A stretch of DNA of 64,000 nucleotides. Origin: Treponema denticola. Its GTDB lineage: Bacteria > Spirochaetota > Spirochaetia > Treponematales > Treponemataceae. The position numbers were made by a program, and so were the translations under genes. The stretch lies in NCBI RefSeq assembly GCF_024400535.1, contig NZ_CP038800.1:2542001-2606000 (forward strand), given 5' to 3'. Of the stretch, positions 17,231 through 25,464 are shown piece by piece. Position 1 is the first letter of the stretch, and the number at the start of each line of letters is the position of its first letter. Under the pieces are notes generated by a model that searched no databases, was not told where the DNA came from, and saw only the letters and a program-made list of their open reading frames with translations.

Positions 17231-17276
17231 ACTTTAAAAATTCTTTGCGTTCTTTGCGCCCTCCGCGGTTAAATTA
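17231..17276. repeat. Second copy of the dispersed GCGGTTAAATTA repeat
   Basis: TTCTTTGCGTTCTTTGCG followed by CCCTCCGCGGTTAAATTAAA matches, with substitutions, the right arm of the repeat at 11881-11914. Only one arm is present. It lies between a lipoprotein gene and a peptidase gene. Confidence 0.55.
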
Positions 17277-17326
17277 AAAAAGCCCAACAATAAAAATTGA
17301 CTAACTATAAAATATTGTCTCCGCCC

Positions 17327-18022
17327 CTAATAGTCTTCAGAATTTAAGAGCTTAACTCTTTCTTTCCAGTCGGGAAGATATTTAGTCATGTATCGCTTAA
17401 AGCGGTCATTGTGGAGCCTCTCCTTAAAATGAACGAACTCGTGCACCAGCACCATTTCGGCACATTCGCAAGGAAAGGCAGCAAGCTTTGTGTTTAAGGT
17501 AATTATACCCGTATAAGAATTACAGGAGCCCCACTTGCTTTTCATATCCCTGTATTTTATCTCGGAGGCGGATTCTTTTATCTTATCTTCCCAAAAGGGC
17601 AAGATTTCTTCCACATAAAGCTCCAATTCTTTTTTATAAAGGCGGTTCAAAATTGAAGACCGTTTTTTAGGATCCGCCCCGAAAGGTTCTTTTAAATAAA
17701 TAAAGTCTTCATCGACTGCGACGCTTGCATTTTTTTTGGCGTGCAGTATTTTGATTTTATAATCGGCTCCCCATAAACTTACAGTTGAGCCCTCCTTTAA
17801 TGAGGCTTTTATATTCTTCTTAAAAATCTTTTCTTCTATTCGCTCTTGATGTTTTTTGATCCATGCAATATTTTCTTTTACAAAGTCCAAGGCTTTAGTT
17901 TGAGAATAGTTTTTTGGAACATGGATACAGGGAATAGCCGTCTTAGGCGATATGGTAAGCCTGAGTTTCCGCCCCTTTGATTCCGCCCATTCAATTTCCA
18001 TTCCTTCTATTCTAAGCATCAT
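17327..18022 (-). CDS. YgjP-type zinc metallopeptidase (DUF45/WLM-like)
   Basis: A 231-residue protein. The hallmark is VLVHEFVHFKERLHNDRFKR at about 185-204, with the HExxH zinc site and a third His six residues on. Before it lies KSKWGSCNSYTGIITLNTKL, the WGSC motif that defines this family. The N-terminal part (IEWAESKGRKLRLTISPKTA) is the usual DUF45 opening. The family is common next to restriction genes but is widespread; its substrate is unknown. The start ATG overlaps the stop of the DUF2804 gene (ATGA-type overlap), so the two are translationally coupled. Confidence 0.85.
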   Translation of the reverse strand: MMLRIEGMEIEWAESKGRKLRLTISPKTAIPCIHVPKNYSQTKALDFVKENIAWIKKHQERIEEKIFKKNIKASLKEGSTVSLWGADYKIKILHAKKNASVAVDEDFIYLKEPFGADPKKRSSILNRLYKKELELYVEEILPFWEDKIKESASEIKYRDMKSKWGSCNSYTGIITLNTKLAAFPCECAEMVLVHEFVHFKERLHNDRFKRYMTKYLPDWKERVKLLNSEDY

Positions 18023-19096
18023 ATTCTGATATTATATTTTTTAGCTATGCCGGGAAAAGATTTTAGCTTTAATTCTTCTCCGTCAGCTGTCAACAGGGTA
18101 CCTTCAAAATGACCGTAAACGGTATTGTACTCTGTCCTAAAAATTCCGGCATTTACTCTTTTGTAATTTTTTGAAACAGGAAGAAACACAAGGTCTACCA
18201 TGCTTTCGGTGTCCTGTATTATCCATTTTCCCATGATGCCGAAGGGACGGGTTATTTTTACCGGAGGAAGAGGGGTACGCTTCCCGTCATAGAGCATCAT
18301 ATTATCATTATACTTATTGCTGTCAGCAGCTATCGGAATTTGCAAGATAAAAAACCAAAGCCTTGTCATCCAGCTTGCCGAGTCCGTTTACAAGGGTGCG
18401 CTTTGACCTAAAACCGGTATAGGACTTTCTCACATCAAAAACGCCCACGGCCGTTTCTTTTTTTAGCTGAATATCTTCGTTATAACCCAAACTTATCCAG
18501 CCCTTTACCGTTCCTGTCTGCATGTACATAGCCATACAGCGCCGGCTTACATAGTTCGGAATTACGCACGAAAAATCCAAGGCTTCTTTATCCCGAATAT
18601 CCAGATCCAAACGGCCTTCGCATGAGGGGCGGGAGTCTCGGGCAGAAAAGTCAAAGTCGGCATGAAGTTTTCCATGCGACAGGCGGGAAAAAATACGGGC
18701 ATATCTATATGACTTGCGGCAGGCAGTAACGCTGTATCTTATATGTTTAGGAATATGAATAAAGCCGCCCGGCAGGTATTGCCGATAGGCATATTTTTGC
18801 TGAGTTTTACGAACCCAAAAAGTTGTTTCCATAAAGGAAAAAATATAGCACGAAAAAAATGCTATTTCGCCTATTATATCATCATCGCAGAATAGAAACC
18901 TCATCGTTCCCGAAATCCGCCCATTGGTAATTATTCTGGGAAGCGGAAGATTACCGAACACCCGATAAAGTCCTTTTATATCGAATTTTTTAAAGCAGCC
19001 TGAAAAAGTGCCGAAATTCGATTTTCCGTTTTGTACAGGCCTATCGGGTGCAGGTTCTATCTTGCGTGTGTACAAATCATCATTAACCATAGGCAT
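18019..19096 (-). pseudogene. DUF2804 family protein with a single-base frameshift
   Basis: Two minus-strand frames together make one DUF2804 protein of about 358 residues. The first (19096 down) runs to LGKLDDKALVFYLANSDSC and stops. The second continues the family pattern with AADSNKYNDNMMLYDGKRTP and PPVKITRPFGIMGKWIIQDT. Removing one T from the six-T run (plus-strand A run 18349-18354) joins them as KALVFILQIPIAADSNKYN. Either the gene is broken in this strain, the run is slippery, or the sequence has an error. DUF2804 function is unknown. The downstream peptidase gene overlaps its stop codon. Confidence 0.75.
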
Positions 19097-19135
19097 AATG
19101 TTAGCATAATTTGCAAAAAAATAAAAGCCTCTGCA

Positions 19136-19168
19136 ATAAAAAAGCCCTCTTGAAACTTCAAGAGGGCT
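19136..19168 (-). terminator. Rho-independent terminator of the RNA-binding protein gene
   Basis: A perfect 13-bp stem (AAGCCCTCTTGAA at 19141-19153 with its complement at 19156-19168) has a 2-nt spacer, so in practice the loop opens a little. On the minus strand it is followed by CTTTTTATT. It lies 6 bases after the stop of the 19175-19795 gene. Confidence 0.85.
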
Positions 19169-19174
19169 TCATCA

Positions 19175-19795
19175 TTATTCTTCGGCTCGGCTGTCCGTGT
19201 CTTCTACATCTTCATAGTTTTCATTATCACAAGTCTTTTCGGCTTCTGCATCATCTTCATCATCAGGCCTTCTTGAATGGCTTACAGTCAAGTTTTTGCC
19301 TCGATAGTAGCTGTTATTAAGTTTTTCAATGATAATTTCAGCCTCATCCTGCATAACTTGTACAAAACAATAATTATCCAAAATCCTGATATCTCCAATA
19401 TGTTCTCGTGAAATCCCCGCACCTTGAATCAGCAAGGTGATAATATCCTTAGGGAAAATACCTCTTTTACGCCCTACTCCAATAAAAAGGCTTGTAGATT
19501 CATCTTCCGCTAATATTACTTTCGGCCTTGCCGGTTTTGCAGGGTTTAGCCTAAAAGAATTTTTTCCTGTACCGTTTCGGCCATCTCTTTTATAAATACG
19601 GGTTCCCCCGATTCCCGCTTGCTTAATAAGGTAGGCGGCAACATAAGACCGCATCGTGAGCGGGACAGCTTTTTTAAAGATGTATCGATATAAATTCAAT
19701 TCTTCAGGATTTTCCTGTGTTTTAATAGCCTCGATAACATCTTTTAGGGAAGAAATTAACTGTTCTTCCTCTTCGATCATAATTTTTTTTGACAC
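19175..19795 (-). CDS. DbpA-type RNA-binding domain protein
   Basis: A 206-residue protein. Residues 1-80 are helical. Residues about 104-178 match the RNA-binding domain found at the C-terminus of DbpA helicases: SLFIGVGRKRGIFPKDIITL, then ISREHIGDIRILDNYCFVQV and RGKNLTVSHSR. There is no helicase core, so this is a free-standing version, probably binding structured RNA such as rRNA. The acidic tail (DDEDDAEAEK...) is low in complexity. It uses a GTG start eight bases after AGGAG and is followed by a strong terminator. Confidence 0.8.
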   Translation of the reverse strand: MSKKIMIEEEEQLISSLKDVIEAIKTQENPEELNLYRYIFKKAVPLTMRSYVAAYLIKQAGIGGTRIYKRDGRNGTGKNSFRLNPAKPARPKVILAEDESTSLFIGVGRKRGIFPKDIITLLIQGAGISREHIGDIRILDNYCFVQVMQDEAEIIIEKLNNSYYRGKNLTVSHSRRPDDEDDAEAEKTCDNENYEDVEDTDSRAEE

Positions 19796-19893
19796 GATAT
19801 ATCTCCTAAAAGGCTATATTGCCATATAATTGCTTTTTAAGCAAGCCCTTTTCAATGAGTTTTTTATAAAATCAAAAGCTAAATATAAGATAT

Positions 19894-20289
19894 TTATTTT
19901 TCCAATTTATAGTTATATTTAATTACACCGTCAGCATCGAAGACCTTTTTAAAGCCTAGTCTAACCAAAGTCTCGGCTGCTATGCGGCTCCTTCTTCCGC
20001 TACGGCATATTACAACTACATTTTTTTCTTTCCAATCGGAAATTTCTGAAATACGCTTTTCAAGCTCTTGAAAGCTTATATTTATAGCATAAGGAACATG
20101 TCCTGCCTTATACTCGTCATCTTCACGCACATCAATTATAAGATAATTTTTTATTTCTGCCTTATCTGCTAATATAGATTCCAGTTCAGAGCCGCTCATG
20201 CGGATAATACTGTCCGAGGCCTTTTTATCACACGAGGCCGAAATAAAAATCATAGTTACCATAAGTAAAAAAACAATCTTTTTTTTCAT
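19894..20289 (-). CDS. Rhodanese-domain lipoprotein
   Basis: A 131-residue protein. The signal peptide (KKKIVFLLMVTMIFISASC) has the lipobox ISASC. The rest is one rhodanese domain: NYLIIDVREDDEYKAGHVPY, then VVVICRSGRRSRIAAETLVR, with the active-site Cys in the CRSGRR loop intact. Such periplasmic domains transfer sulfane sulfur to an unidentified acceptor. I chose the ATG at 20289 over the in-frame start at 20319 because AGGAG lies at the right distance and the signal peptide then begins with MKKK. Confidence 0.85.
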   Translation of the reverse strand: MKKKIVFLLMVTMIFISASCDKKASDSIIRMSGSELESILADKAEIKNYLIIDVREDDEYKAGHVPYAINISFQELEKRISEISDWKEKNVVVICRSGRRSRIAAETLVRLGFKKVFDADGVIKYNYKLEK

Positions 20290-20455
20290 AGTCATTGCTC
20301 CTAAATTATATTTTGACATGATATGAATCTATACAAATTCTTATTATGAGTCAATAAATATTGTTCAAATTGATACTAACGTCTTATTGAAGAGTTTAGA
20401 CTTAAATTTCACTCGAAGATGAAATAATCAGGAAAAAAATACCAAATAAAAAAAT

Positions 20456-20528
20456 TGAGCCATGCAGGCTTCGAACCTGCGACCCACAGATTAAGAGTCT
20501 GTTGCTCTACCAGCTGAGCTAATGGCCC
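20456..20528 (-). tRNA. tRNA-Lys(CTT)
   Basis: A 73-nt cloverleaf on the minus strand. The acceptor stem GGGCCAT pairs with ATGGCTC (one G-T). The D-loop has AGCTGG, the anticodon loop is CTCTTAA with anticodon CTT, and the T-arm holds GGTTCGAAGCC. The CCA end is not encoded. A strong promoter lies 16 bases upstream. Confidence 0.95.
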
Positions 20529-20543
20529 GTAAAACGAGTTTTG

Positions 20544-20572
20544 ATTATATAAGAATCTAAAAAAAAAGTCAA
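20544..20572 (-). promoter_or_regulatory. Promoter of tRNA-Lys
   Basis: Minus strand: TTGACT (20572-20567), 17-nt spacer dominated by T, TATAAT (20549-20544). The mature tRNA begins 16 bases after the -10 box. Confidence 0.75.
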
Positions 20573-20605
20573 TGCTATATCGAATAAAAATCGTTTTTTT
20601 TCATA

Positions 20606-20634
20606 TAGACTAAGCCTCAAAATAGTGATATTAT
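20606..20634 (+). promoter_or_regulatory. Promoter of the GlpA-like operon, leaderless arrangement
   Basis: TAGACT (20606-20611), 17-nt spacer, TATTAT (20629-20634). ATG 20643 begins after a gap of 8 bases; the AAAGG in that gap is too close to the start codon to serve as a ribosome-binding site. Confidence 0.55.
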
Positions 20635-20642
20635 CAAAGGAT

Positions 20643-22112
20643 ATGTACGACATAATAATAATCGGAGCAGGAGTTGTAGGCGCCTGTATTGCACGGGAAC
20701 TTTCCAAGTACGAGTTAAAAATCGCCGTCCTCGAAAAAGAATTGGAATTCGGCTGCGGTACAAGCAAGGCCAATAGCGGAATTATCCACGGGGGCTATGA
20801 CGCAGAAGAAGGCTCTTTAAAGGCAAAGCTAAATGTAAGAGGTAATTTTTTAGTACGCAGCTTAAAAGAAAAATTGGATCTGCGCTTTAAACAATTAGGC
20901 TCTCTGGTTATAGCCTTCAACGAAGAAGAAAAACAAGAACTTTCTACCCTCTACGAACGAGGTTTAAAAAACGGAGTTGAAGGCTTGGAAATCTGGGATA
21001 GGGAAAGGCTTTTAAAAGAAGAACCCAATCTTTCAAAAGAAGCTGTAGGTGCAATCTACTGCGGAACGGCAGGGGTAATCTGTCCCTTCGATATGACGGC
21101 GGCATTTATGGAAAATGCCGTAATAAACGGAGTTGACTTTCTTCCCGAAAATGAAGTTACCGCAATTGAAAAAGGAAACGAAGCCTATACAATCAAAACC
21201 AAATCAAGCAAAACGGAAGAAAAAAGTTTTAAAACCAAGCTGGTGATAAATGCTGCGGGGCTTTATTCCGATAAGATTGCAAAGATGGCAGGAGATGAAG
21301 ATTTTAAAATTCTTCCCCGCCGCGGGGAATACCGCCTCTTCGATAAAAGCTATACCAATCTTGTAAATCATATCTGTTTTCAGGCCCCCTCAAAGATGGG
21401 AAAGGGCATCTTAGTTCTCCCCTCCTATCACGGGAATTTTTTAGTCGGTCCTTCAGCAGAAAATATCGGCGATGCCGAAGACACCTCCGTTTCAGCCCAA
21501 GGTTTAGCTCAGGTAGAAGAAAAGGCTCTAAAAACCGTACCCTCCCTCAATTTTAAAAACACCATCCGTATTTTTGCAGGGGTCAGAGCAAGACCCGATA
21601 CGGGAGACTTTATGATATATGCTTCAAAAAATTCCAAGGGAATTATACATGCAGGCGGAATCGAATCGCCTGGGTTGAGCTCAGCTCCGGCCATCGGAGA
21701 ATATGTTGCAGAGCTCGTAAAAAAAGAAGCCGATGACTTAAAAATTCCCTTCAATAAAAAGAAAAACTTTAACGAAAATCGAAGAGCAATCAGACATTTT
21801 GCCGGCCTTAGTGCAGAAGAACAGGATTCTCTTATAAAAGAAAATCCGCTCTACGGCCATGTTATCTGCCGCTGCGAAACCGTAACCGAAGCCGAAATCG
21901 TCGAAGCTATTCACCGCCCTGCGGGAGCCCGCACGGTTGACGGCATAAAAAGGCGGGTACGCCCAGGTTCGGGAAGATGTCAGGGAGGCTTTTGCGAGCC
22001 CCATGTCCTCCAAATCCTTTCAAGAGAATTAAAAATCCCGATTGAAAAAATTCAAAAGGACAGAAAAAATTCTCCGATTGTTTACGGAAAACTAAAGGGC
22101 GGTGCGGAATGA
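20643..22112 (+). CDS. GlpA-like FAD-dependent dehydrogenase with C-terminal BFD [2Fe-2S] domain
   Basis: A 489-residue oxidoreductase. The N-terminus YDIIIIGAGVVGACIARELS is the FAD dinucleotide-binding motif, and the first 370 residues follow the DAO/GlpD family (glycerol-3-phosphate or 2-hydroxyglutarate dehydrogenases). The tail (about 405-475) is a BFD-type iron-sulfur domain with CRCETVTEAEI and GRCQGGFC, four cysteines in CxC...C...C order. With the next two genes it forms the anaerobic GlpABC-like set seen in Firmicutes and Treponema. Oxidation of glycerol 3-phosphate to dihydroxyacetone phosphate is likely but not proven by sequence alone. It overlaps the next gene by 4 bases. Confidence 0.88.
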   Translation: MYDIIIIGAGVVGACIARELSKYELKIAVLEKELEFGCGTSKANSGIIHGGYDAEEGSLKAKLNVRGNFLVRSLKEKLDLRFKQLGSLVIAFNEEEKQELSTLYERGLKNGVEGLEIWDRERLLKEEPNLSKEAVGAIYCGTAGVICPFDMTAAFMENAVINGVDFLPENEVTAIEKGNEAYTIKTKSSKTEEKSFKTKLVINAAGLYSDKIAKMAGDEDFKILPRRGEYRLFDKSYTNLVNHICFQAPSKMGKGILVLPSYHGNFLVGPSAENIGDAEDTSVSAQGLAQVEEKALKTVPSLNFKNTIRIFAGVRARPDTGDFMIYASKNSKGIIHAGGIESPGLSSAPAIGEYVAELVKKEADDLKIPFNKKKNFNENRRAIRHFAGLSAEEQDSLIKENPLYGHVICRCETVTEAEIVEAIHRPAGARTVDGIKRRVRPGSGRCQGGFCEPHVLQILSRELKIPIEKIQKDRKNSPIVYGKLKGGAE

Positions 22113-23428
22113 TAAACATAAACGATAAAAAAGATTGTAAGAACGAATACGAGGTCGCCGTTATAGGCGGAGGCCCGGCAGGTTTGGCGGCAGCCCTCGA
22201 AGCTAAAAAAAACGGAGCATCTTCCGTTCTCATAATAGAAAGAGATTTTGAACTCGGCGGAATCTTAAATCAATGTATCCATGCAGGCTTCGGCCTTCAC
22301 GAATTTAAAGAAGAATTAACCGGCCCCGAATATGCAGAACGCTTTATAAACATGGTAAAAAAAGAGGACATAGATATCCTTCTCAATACAATGGTAATAG
22401 ATTTAACAAAGGAAAGAGAAATTACCTTCATCGGCGCAAAAGGATTAAAAAAAATAAAAGCAGGAGCCGTAGTGCTTGCTATGGGCTGCCGAGAACGCAC
22501 GGCAGGAGCTATCGCACTAAAAGGTTACCGCCCATCGGGAGTTTTTAATGCAGGCATGGCTCAACGCCTTATGAACATCGAAGGCTTTTCTGTCGGAAAA
22601 GAAGTAGTAATCTACGGCTCAGGGGACATCGGTTTAATTATGGCCCGCCGCATGACATTAGAAGGAGCCAAGGTAAAGGCGGTTGTCGAAATCATGCCCT
22701 ACTCAAGCGGCCTAAACCGGAACATAGCCCAATGCCTTGAAGACTACGGTATTCCTCTTTTTTTAAGCCACAGCATATCCTGCGTCCACGGAAAGGACAG
22801 GGTTACGGGAGTTACAATAGCCCAAATAGATTCTTCCTTTAAGGAAATCCCCGGAACCGAAAAAGGATTTTCCTGCGATACGGTGCTTCTTTCCGTAGGT
22901 CTAATCCCCGAAAACGAGCTTACCCAAAAGGCAGGCATAGCTCTCAACCCGATAACGAACGGAGCCTTTGTCGATAATGGAATGGAAACCGAAACAAGCG
23001 GAATCTTTGCCTGCGGAAATGTTCTCCATGTTCATGACATCGTAGACTTTGTTACAAAAGAAAGCAGAACTGCCGGAAAAAACGCAGCCCTCTTTGCCCA
23101 AAACAATAAAAAGGGTAAAGCCGCGGAAAATAAATTCGGCACAAACACCTCAGGTTCCGCTTTTATTAAAACAACGGCTAAAAAAGGAATCCGCTACATT
23201 GTTCCGAATAAAATAAATACGGGGAACATCGACGGAGCTTCCCTCTTTATGAGAGTTGACTCGGTTTATAAAAATGCCCGCCTGATAATCAAATCGGGTG
23301 AACAAATCCTTGCACAAAAGAAAACAAGTCAGATGGTTCCGTCCGAGATGATAAACATTCCCCTAAACTTTATTACCTTAAAGACCCTAACCCAAGACAT
23401 AACTGCGGAGGTAATTTTAGATGAGTAG
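22109..23428 (+). CDS. NAD(P)/FAD-dependent oxidoreductase, GlpB-like partner
   Basis: A 439-residue flavoprotein. YEVAVIGGGPAGLAAALEAK is the FAD motif, VVIYGSGDIGLIMARRMTLE the NAD(P)-binding motif in the middle, and SGIFACGNVLHVHDIVDFV the C-terminal FAD motif. GGILNQCIHAGFGLHEF and LAMGCRERTAG are typical of the oxidoreductase that accompanies GlpA-like dehydrogenases. It probably passes electrons from the dehydrogenase to NAD(P) or a ferredoxin. The ATGA overlap with the gene before and 8-base overlap with the DUF1667 gene after show tight coupling. Confidence 0.88.
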   Translation: MININDKKDCKNEYEVAVIGGGPAGLAAALEAKKNGASSVLIIERDFELGGILNQCIHAGFGLHEFKEELTGPEYAERFINMVKKEDIDILLNTMVIDLTKEREITFIGAKGLKKIKAGAVVLAMGCRERTAGAIALKGYRPSGVFNAGMAQRLMNIEGFSVGKEVVIYGSGDIGLIMARRMTLEGAKVKAVVEIMPYSSGLNRNIAQCLEDYGIPLFLSHSISCVHGKDRVTGVTIAQIDSSFKEIPGTEKGFSCDTVLLSVGLIPENELTQKAGIALNPITNGAFVDNGMETETSGIFACGNVLHVHDIVDFVTKESRTAGKNAALFAQNNKKGKAAENKFGTNTSGSAFIKTTAKKGIRYIVPNKINTGNIDGASLFMRVDSVYKNARLIIKSGEQILAQKKTSQMVPSEMINIPLNFITLKTLTQDITAEVILDE

Positions 23429-23813
23429 AGAATTGATAAAAGAAAAATTTACATGCGTATCCTGTCCGCGGGGCTGTAAACTTTCGGTATTTAAAGAAGA
23501 GTCGGGAGAAATTACCGTTACAGGAAATTTATGCAAGGGCGGCGAACTTTACGCGATGCAGGAAATTAAGGACCCTAGAAGAAACATAAGCTCTACCGTA
23601 ATAATCGAGGGCGGAGTTCTTCCCTCCCTTCCCGTAAAAACCTCAAGCCCAATTCCTAAGGCCTTAATCTTCGATGTAATGAAAGAAATAAACACCGTCA
23701 AAACTCAGGCTCCTAAAAAGATGGGCGATGTGATAATTGAAAATGTGCTGAATACAGGAATAGATATAGTCGCAAGCCGCTCAGTAAGGATTAAAAATGG
23801 AAAGGCCGATTAA
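23421..23813 (+). CDS. DUF1667 zinc- or iron-binding protein
   Basis: A 130-residue protein that usually completes the GlpA-like three-gene set. The N-terminus FTCVSCPRGCKL gives CxxCxxxC, and a further Cys follows in GNLCKGG, so a metal or iron-sulfur site is likely. The C-terminal half (VKTSSPIPKALIFDVMKEIN) is the conserved DUF1667 tail. It probably acts as an electron-transfer subunit. It overlaps both neighbours. Confidence 0.88.
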   Translation: MSRELIKEKFTCVSCPRGCKLSVFKEESGEITVTGNLCKGGELYAMQEIKDPRRNISSTVIIEGGVLPSLPVKTSSPIPKALIFDVMKEINTVKTQAPKKMGDVIIENVLNTGIDIVASRSVRIKNGKAD

Positions 23814-24399
23814 AATACATGAGGGAACCTTTTATTACTCAAAGCATAAGGTTTTTCAAAACCTCAATATTGAAATCCTTGCACAAAAAGTTACCTGTAT
23901 TTTAGGCGAATCGGGGGCCGGAAAAAGCACCCTCTTAAAAATTATTTCAGGGAATCTTGAATTAAAATCGGGAAGAATAGAAAACCGGCCGGCTCGCGGA
24001 AGCTATGCAATGGCCTATCAAGACATGCGCCTTATTCCTCATCTAACTGCCGTAGAAAATATAGAATATGTTTTGAATTCAAAAAATTCTTCAAAACTTG
24101 AAAATAAAAAAAAGGCTCTTTTTTATTTAGAAGCTTTAGGCCTTTCCGACTTTGAAAACTTTTTACCCGCCGAGCTTTCAGGAGGAATGCAAAGGAGAAC
24201 AGGACTTGCCAGAGCGCTAAGCTATCCCGCTCCGCTTCTTCTTCTCGATGAAGCATTCGATTCCCTCGACGAAAAAAATAAGTACAAGGTTGCCGATCTT
24301 TTTTTATCGATTGTCAAAAAAGAAAAGCGCACCGCAGTCTGCGTAACCCACGATGCACCCTTTGCAAAAAAAATCGCCGACAAGATAATTGAGATATAG
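23797..24399 (+). CDS. ABC transporter ATP-binding protein without a local permease
   Basis: A 200-residue ATPase. Walker A is GESGAGKSTL, the Q-loop is YQDMRLIPHL, the signature is LSGGMQRR and Walker B is LLLLDEAFDSLD, followed by a VTHD switch. It overlaps the DUF1667 gene by 17 bases, so it is part of the GlpA-like operon. No membrane component is nearby; the partner is elsewhere or outside the window. The small size and the operon suggest an import function tied to glycerol-phosphate or a related substrate, as inference only. Confidence 0.85.
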   Translation: MERPIKIHEGTFYYSKHKVFQNLNIEILAQKVTCILGESGAGKSTLLKIISGNLELKSGRIENRPARGSYAMAYQDMRLIPHLTAVENIEYVLNSKNSSKLENKKKALFYLEALGLSDFENFLPAELSGGMQRRTGLARALSYPAPLLLLDEAFDSLDEKNKYKVADLFLSIVKKEKRTAVCVTHDAPFAKKIADKIIEI

Positions 24400-24400
24400 T

Positions 24401-25396
24401 TTACCTAAAAAACATTTCTATAAATTCGTCTTTTTCGATTGCACCGAAATAGGCTTTTAAATCGGTTTCCGCGAGTTTTTTGCTTACGGCATTTTTTTCG
24501 TATTCGCAGCCTTCCAAGAGTTTTTCAATTTCAGCAACATCCTTTGTACCGAAAAAGTCTCCGTGAATTTTTAAACCGGAAATCTTTGCATTTTTAATGT
24601 TAAAAAACACCTCAATGCTTCCTATGGGGAACCTTTCATAGTGGGAGTATTCGGCCTTGGGAGAAGCTCCATAGTTCCATTCTTTAAGGGAAAACCTTTC
24701 GGCATATATTTTTTTTACACCCTCAAGCTCCGAGGCGGAAAGTTTGTATTCTACAGGTTCTTGACCTTCAAGCTCAAAGATGGCTTTTAATAATTCGGCC
24801 TTAAAATCCGAAACCGAAATATCCCGCTTTAAGTGGGGCTTTATATTTGTAACCCTGGCTCGAACGCTTTTTACGCCCTTTGATTCAAGCTTTTCTTTAC
24901 GCACATTAAGAGCTTTTGAAAGTTCTTCCAAACGGACATCAAAAAGAATACAGCCGTTACTCAAAACCCTGCCCTGCCAAACAGACTGTGAAGCACCGAT
25001 ACATTTTTGTCCGTCGATAGTAACATCGTTTCTGCCTGAAAGCTCCGCCTTAACGCCGATTTTTTCCAAGGCATTTATAATCGGAATATAATAGCGTTTA
25101 AAATCAATCGTTTGATTTTCCTTTGTTTTTGCAACAAAAGAAAAATTTAAATTGCCGAGGTCGTGATATACGGCCCCGCCTCCGGTTATGCGGCGGACAA
25201 CCTTAAGATTATGCTCACTCACATAATCATCGTTTACTTCCTGATAAGCATTTTGATTTTTACCTATAATTACGGCAGGCCCATTCTGCCATAAAAAAAA
25301 GTATTCATCGTTTTCAAGCGGCAGATGCCTAAAACAATATTCCTCAAAAGCCAAATTATATTCAGGATCATTTGAATAAGTTTCTAAGTATTTCAT
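24401..25396 (-). CDS. lplA: Lipoate-protein ligase A
   Basis: A 331-residue enzyme that activates lipoate with ATP and attaches it to E2 or GcvH proteins. The conserved elements are RRITGGGAVYHDLGNLNFSF (substrate loop), GRNDVTIDGQKCIGASQSVW containing the catalytic region with Lys, and a C-terminal accessory domain from about 250. I chose ATG 25396 over an in-frame TTG 15 bases upstream. That ATG lies 6 bases after a -10 box without a ribosome-binding site. The gene is convergent with the ABC ATPase, one base apart. Confidence 0.93.
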   Translation of the reverse strand: MKYLETYSNDPEYNLAFEEYCFRHLPLENDEYFFLWQNGPAVIIGKNQNAYQEVNDDYVSEHNLKVVRRITGGGAVYHDLGNLNFSFVAKTKENQTIDFKRYYIPIINALEKIGVKAELSGRNDVTIDGQKCIGASQSVWQGRVLSNGCILFDVRLEELSKALNVRKEKLESKGVKSVRARVTNIKPHLKRDISVSDFKAELLKAIFELEGQEPVEYKLSASELEGVKKIYAERFSLKEWNYGASPKAEYSHYERFPIGSIEVFFNIKNAKISGLKIHGDFFGTKDVAEIEKLLEGCEYEKNAVSKKLAETDLKAYFGAIEKDEFIEMFFR

Positions 25397-25402
25397 AAAA
25401 TC

Positions 25403-25431
25403 ACTATACAATAAAATAAATTTTTATTCAA
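25403..25431 (-). promoter_or_regulatory. Promoter of lplA, leaderless arrangement
   Basis: Minus strand: TTGAAT (25431-25426), 17-nt spacer, TATAGT (25408-25403). The ATG at 25396 begins after only 6 bases (GATTTT). Confidence 0.6.
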
Positions 25432-25464
25432 TATAGAAATTCCAAAAGAAGTTTTAGAGTCACC

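Noticed and set aside
23797-24399. LolD-type lipoprotein-release ATPase
   Set aside because: The sequence is compatible, but there is no LolC/E permease and the operon context points elsewhere; I kept the general ABC call.
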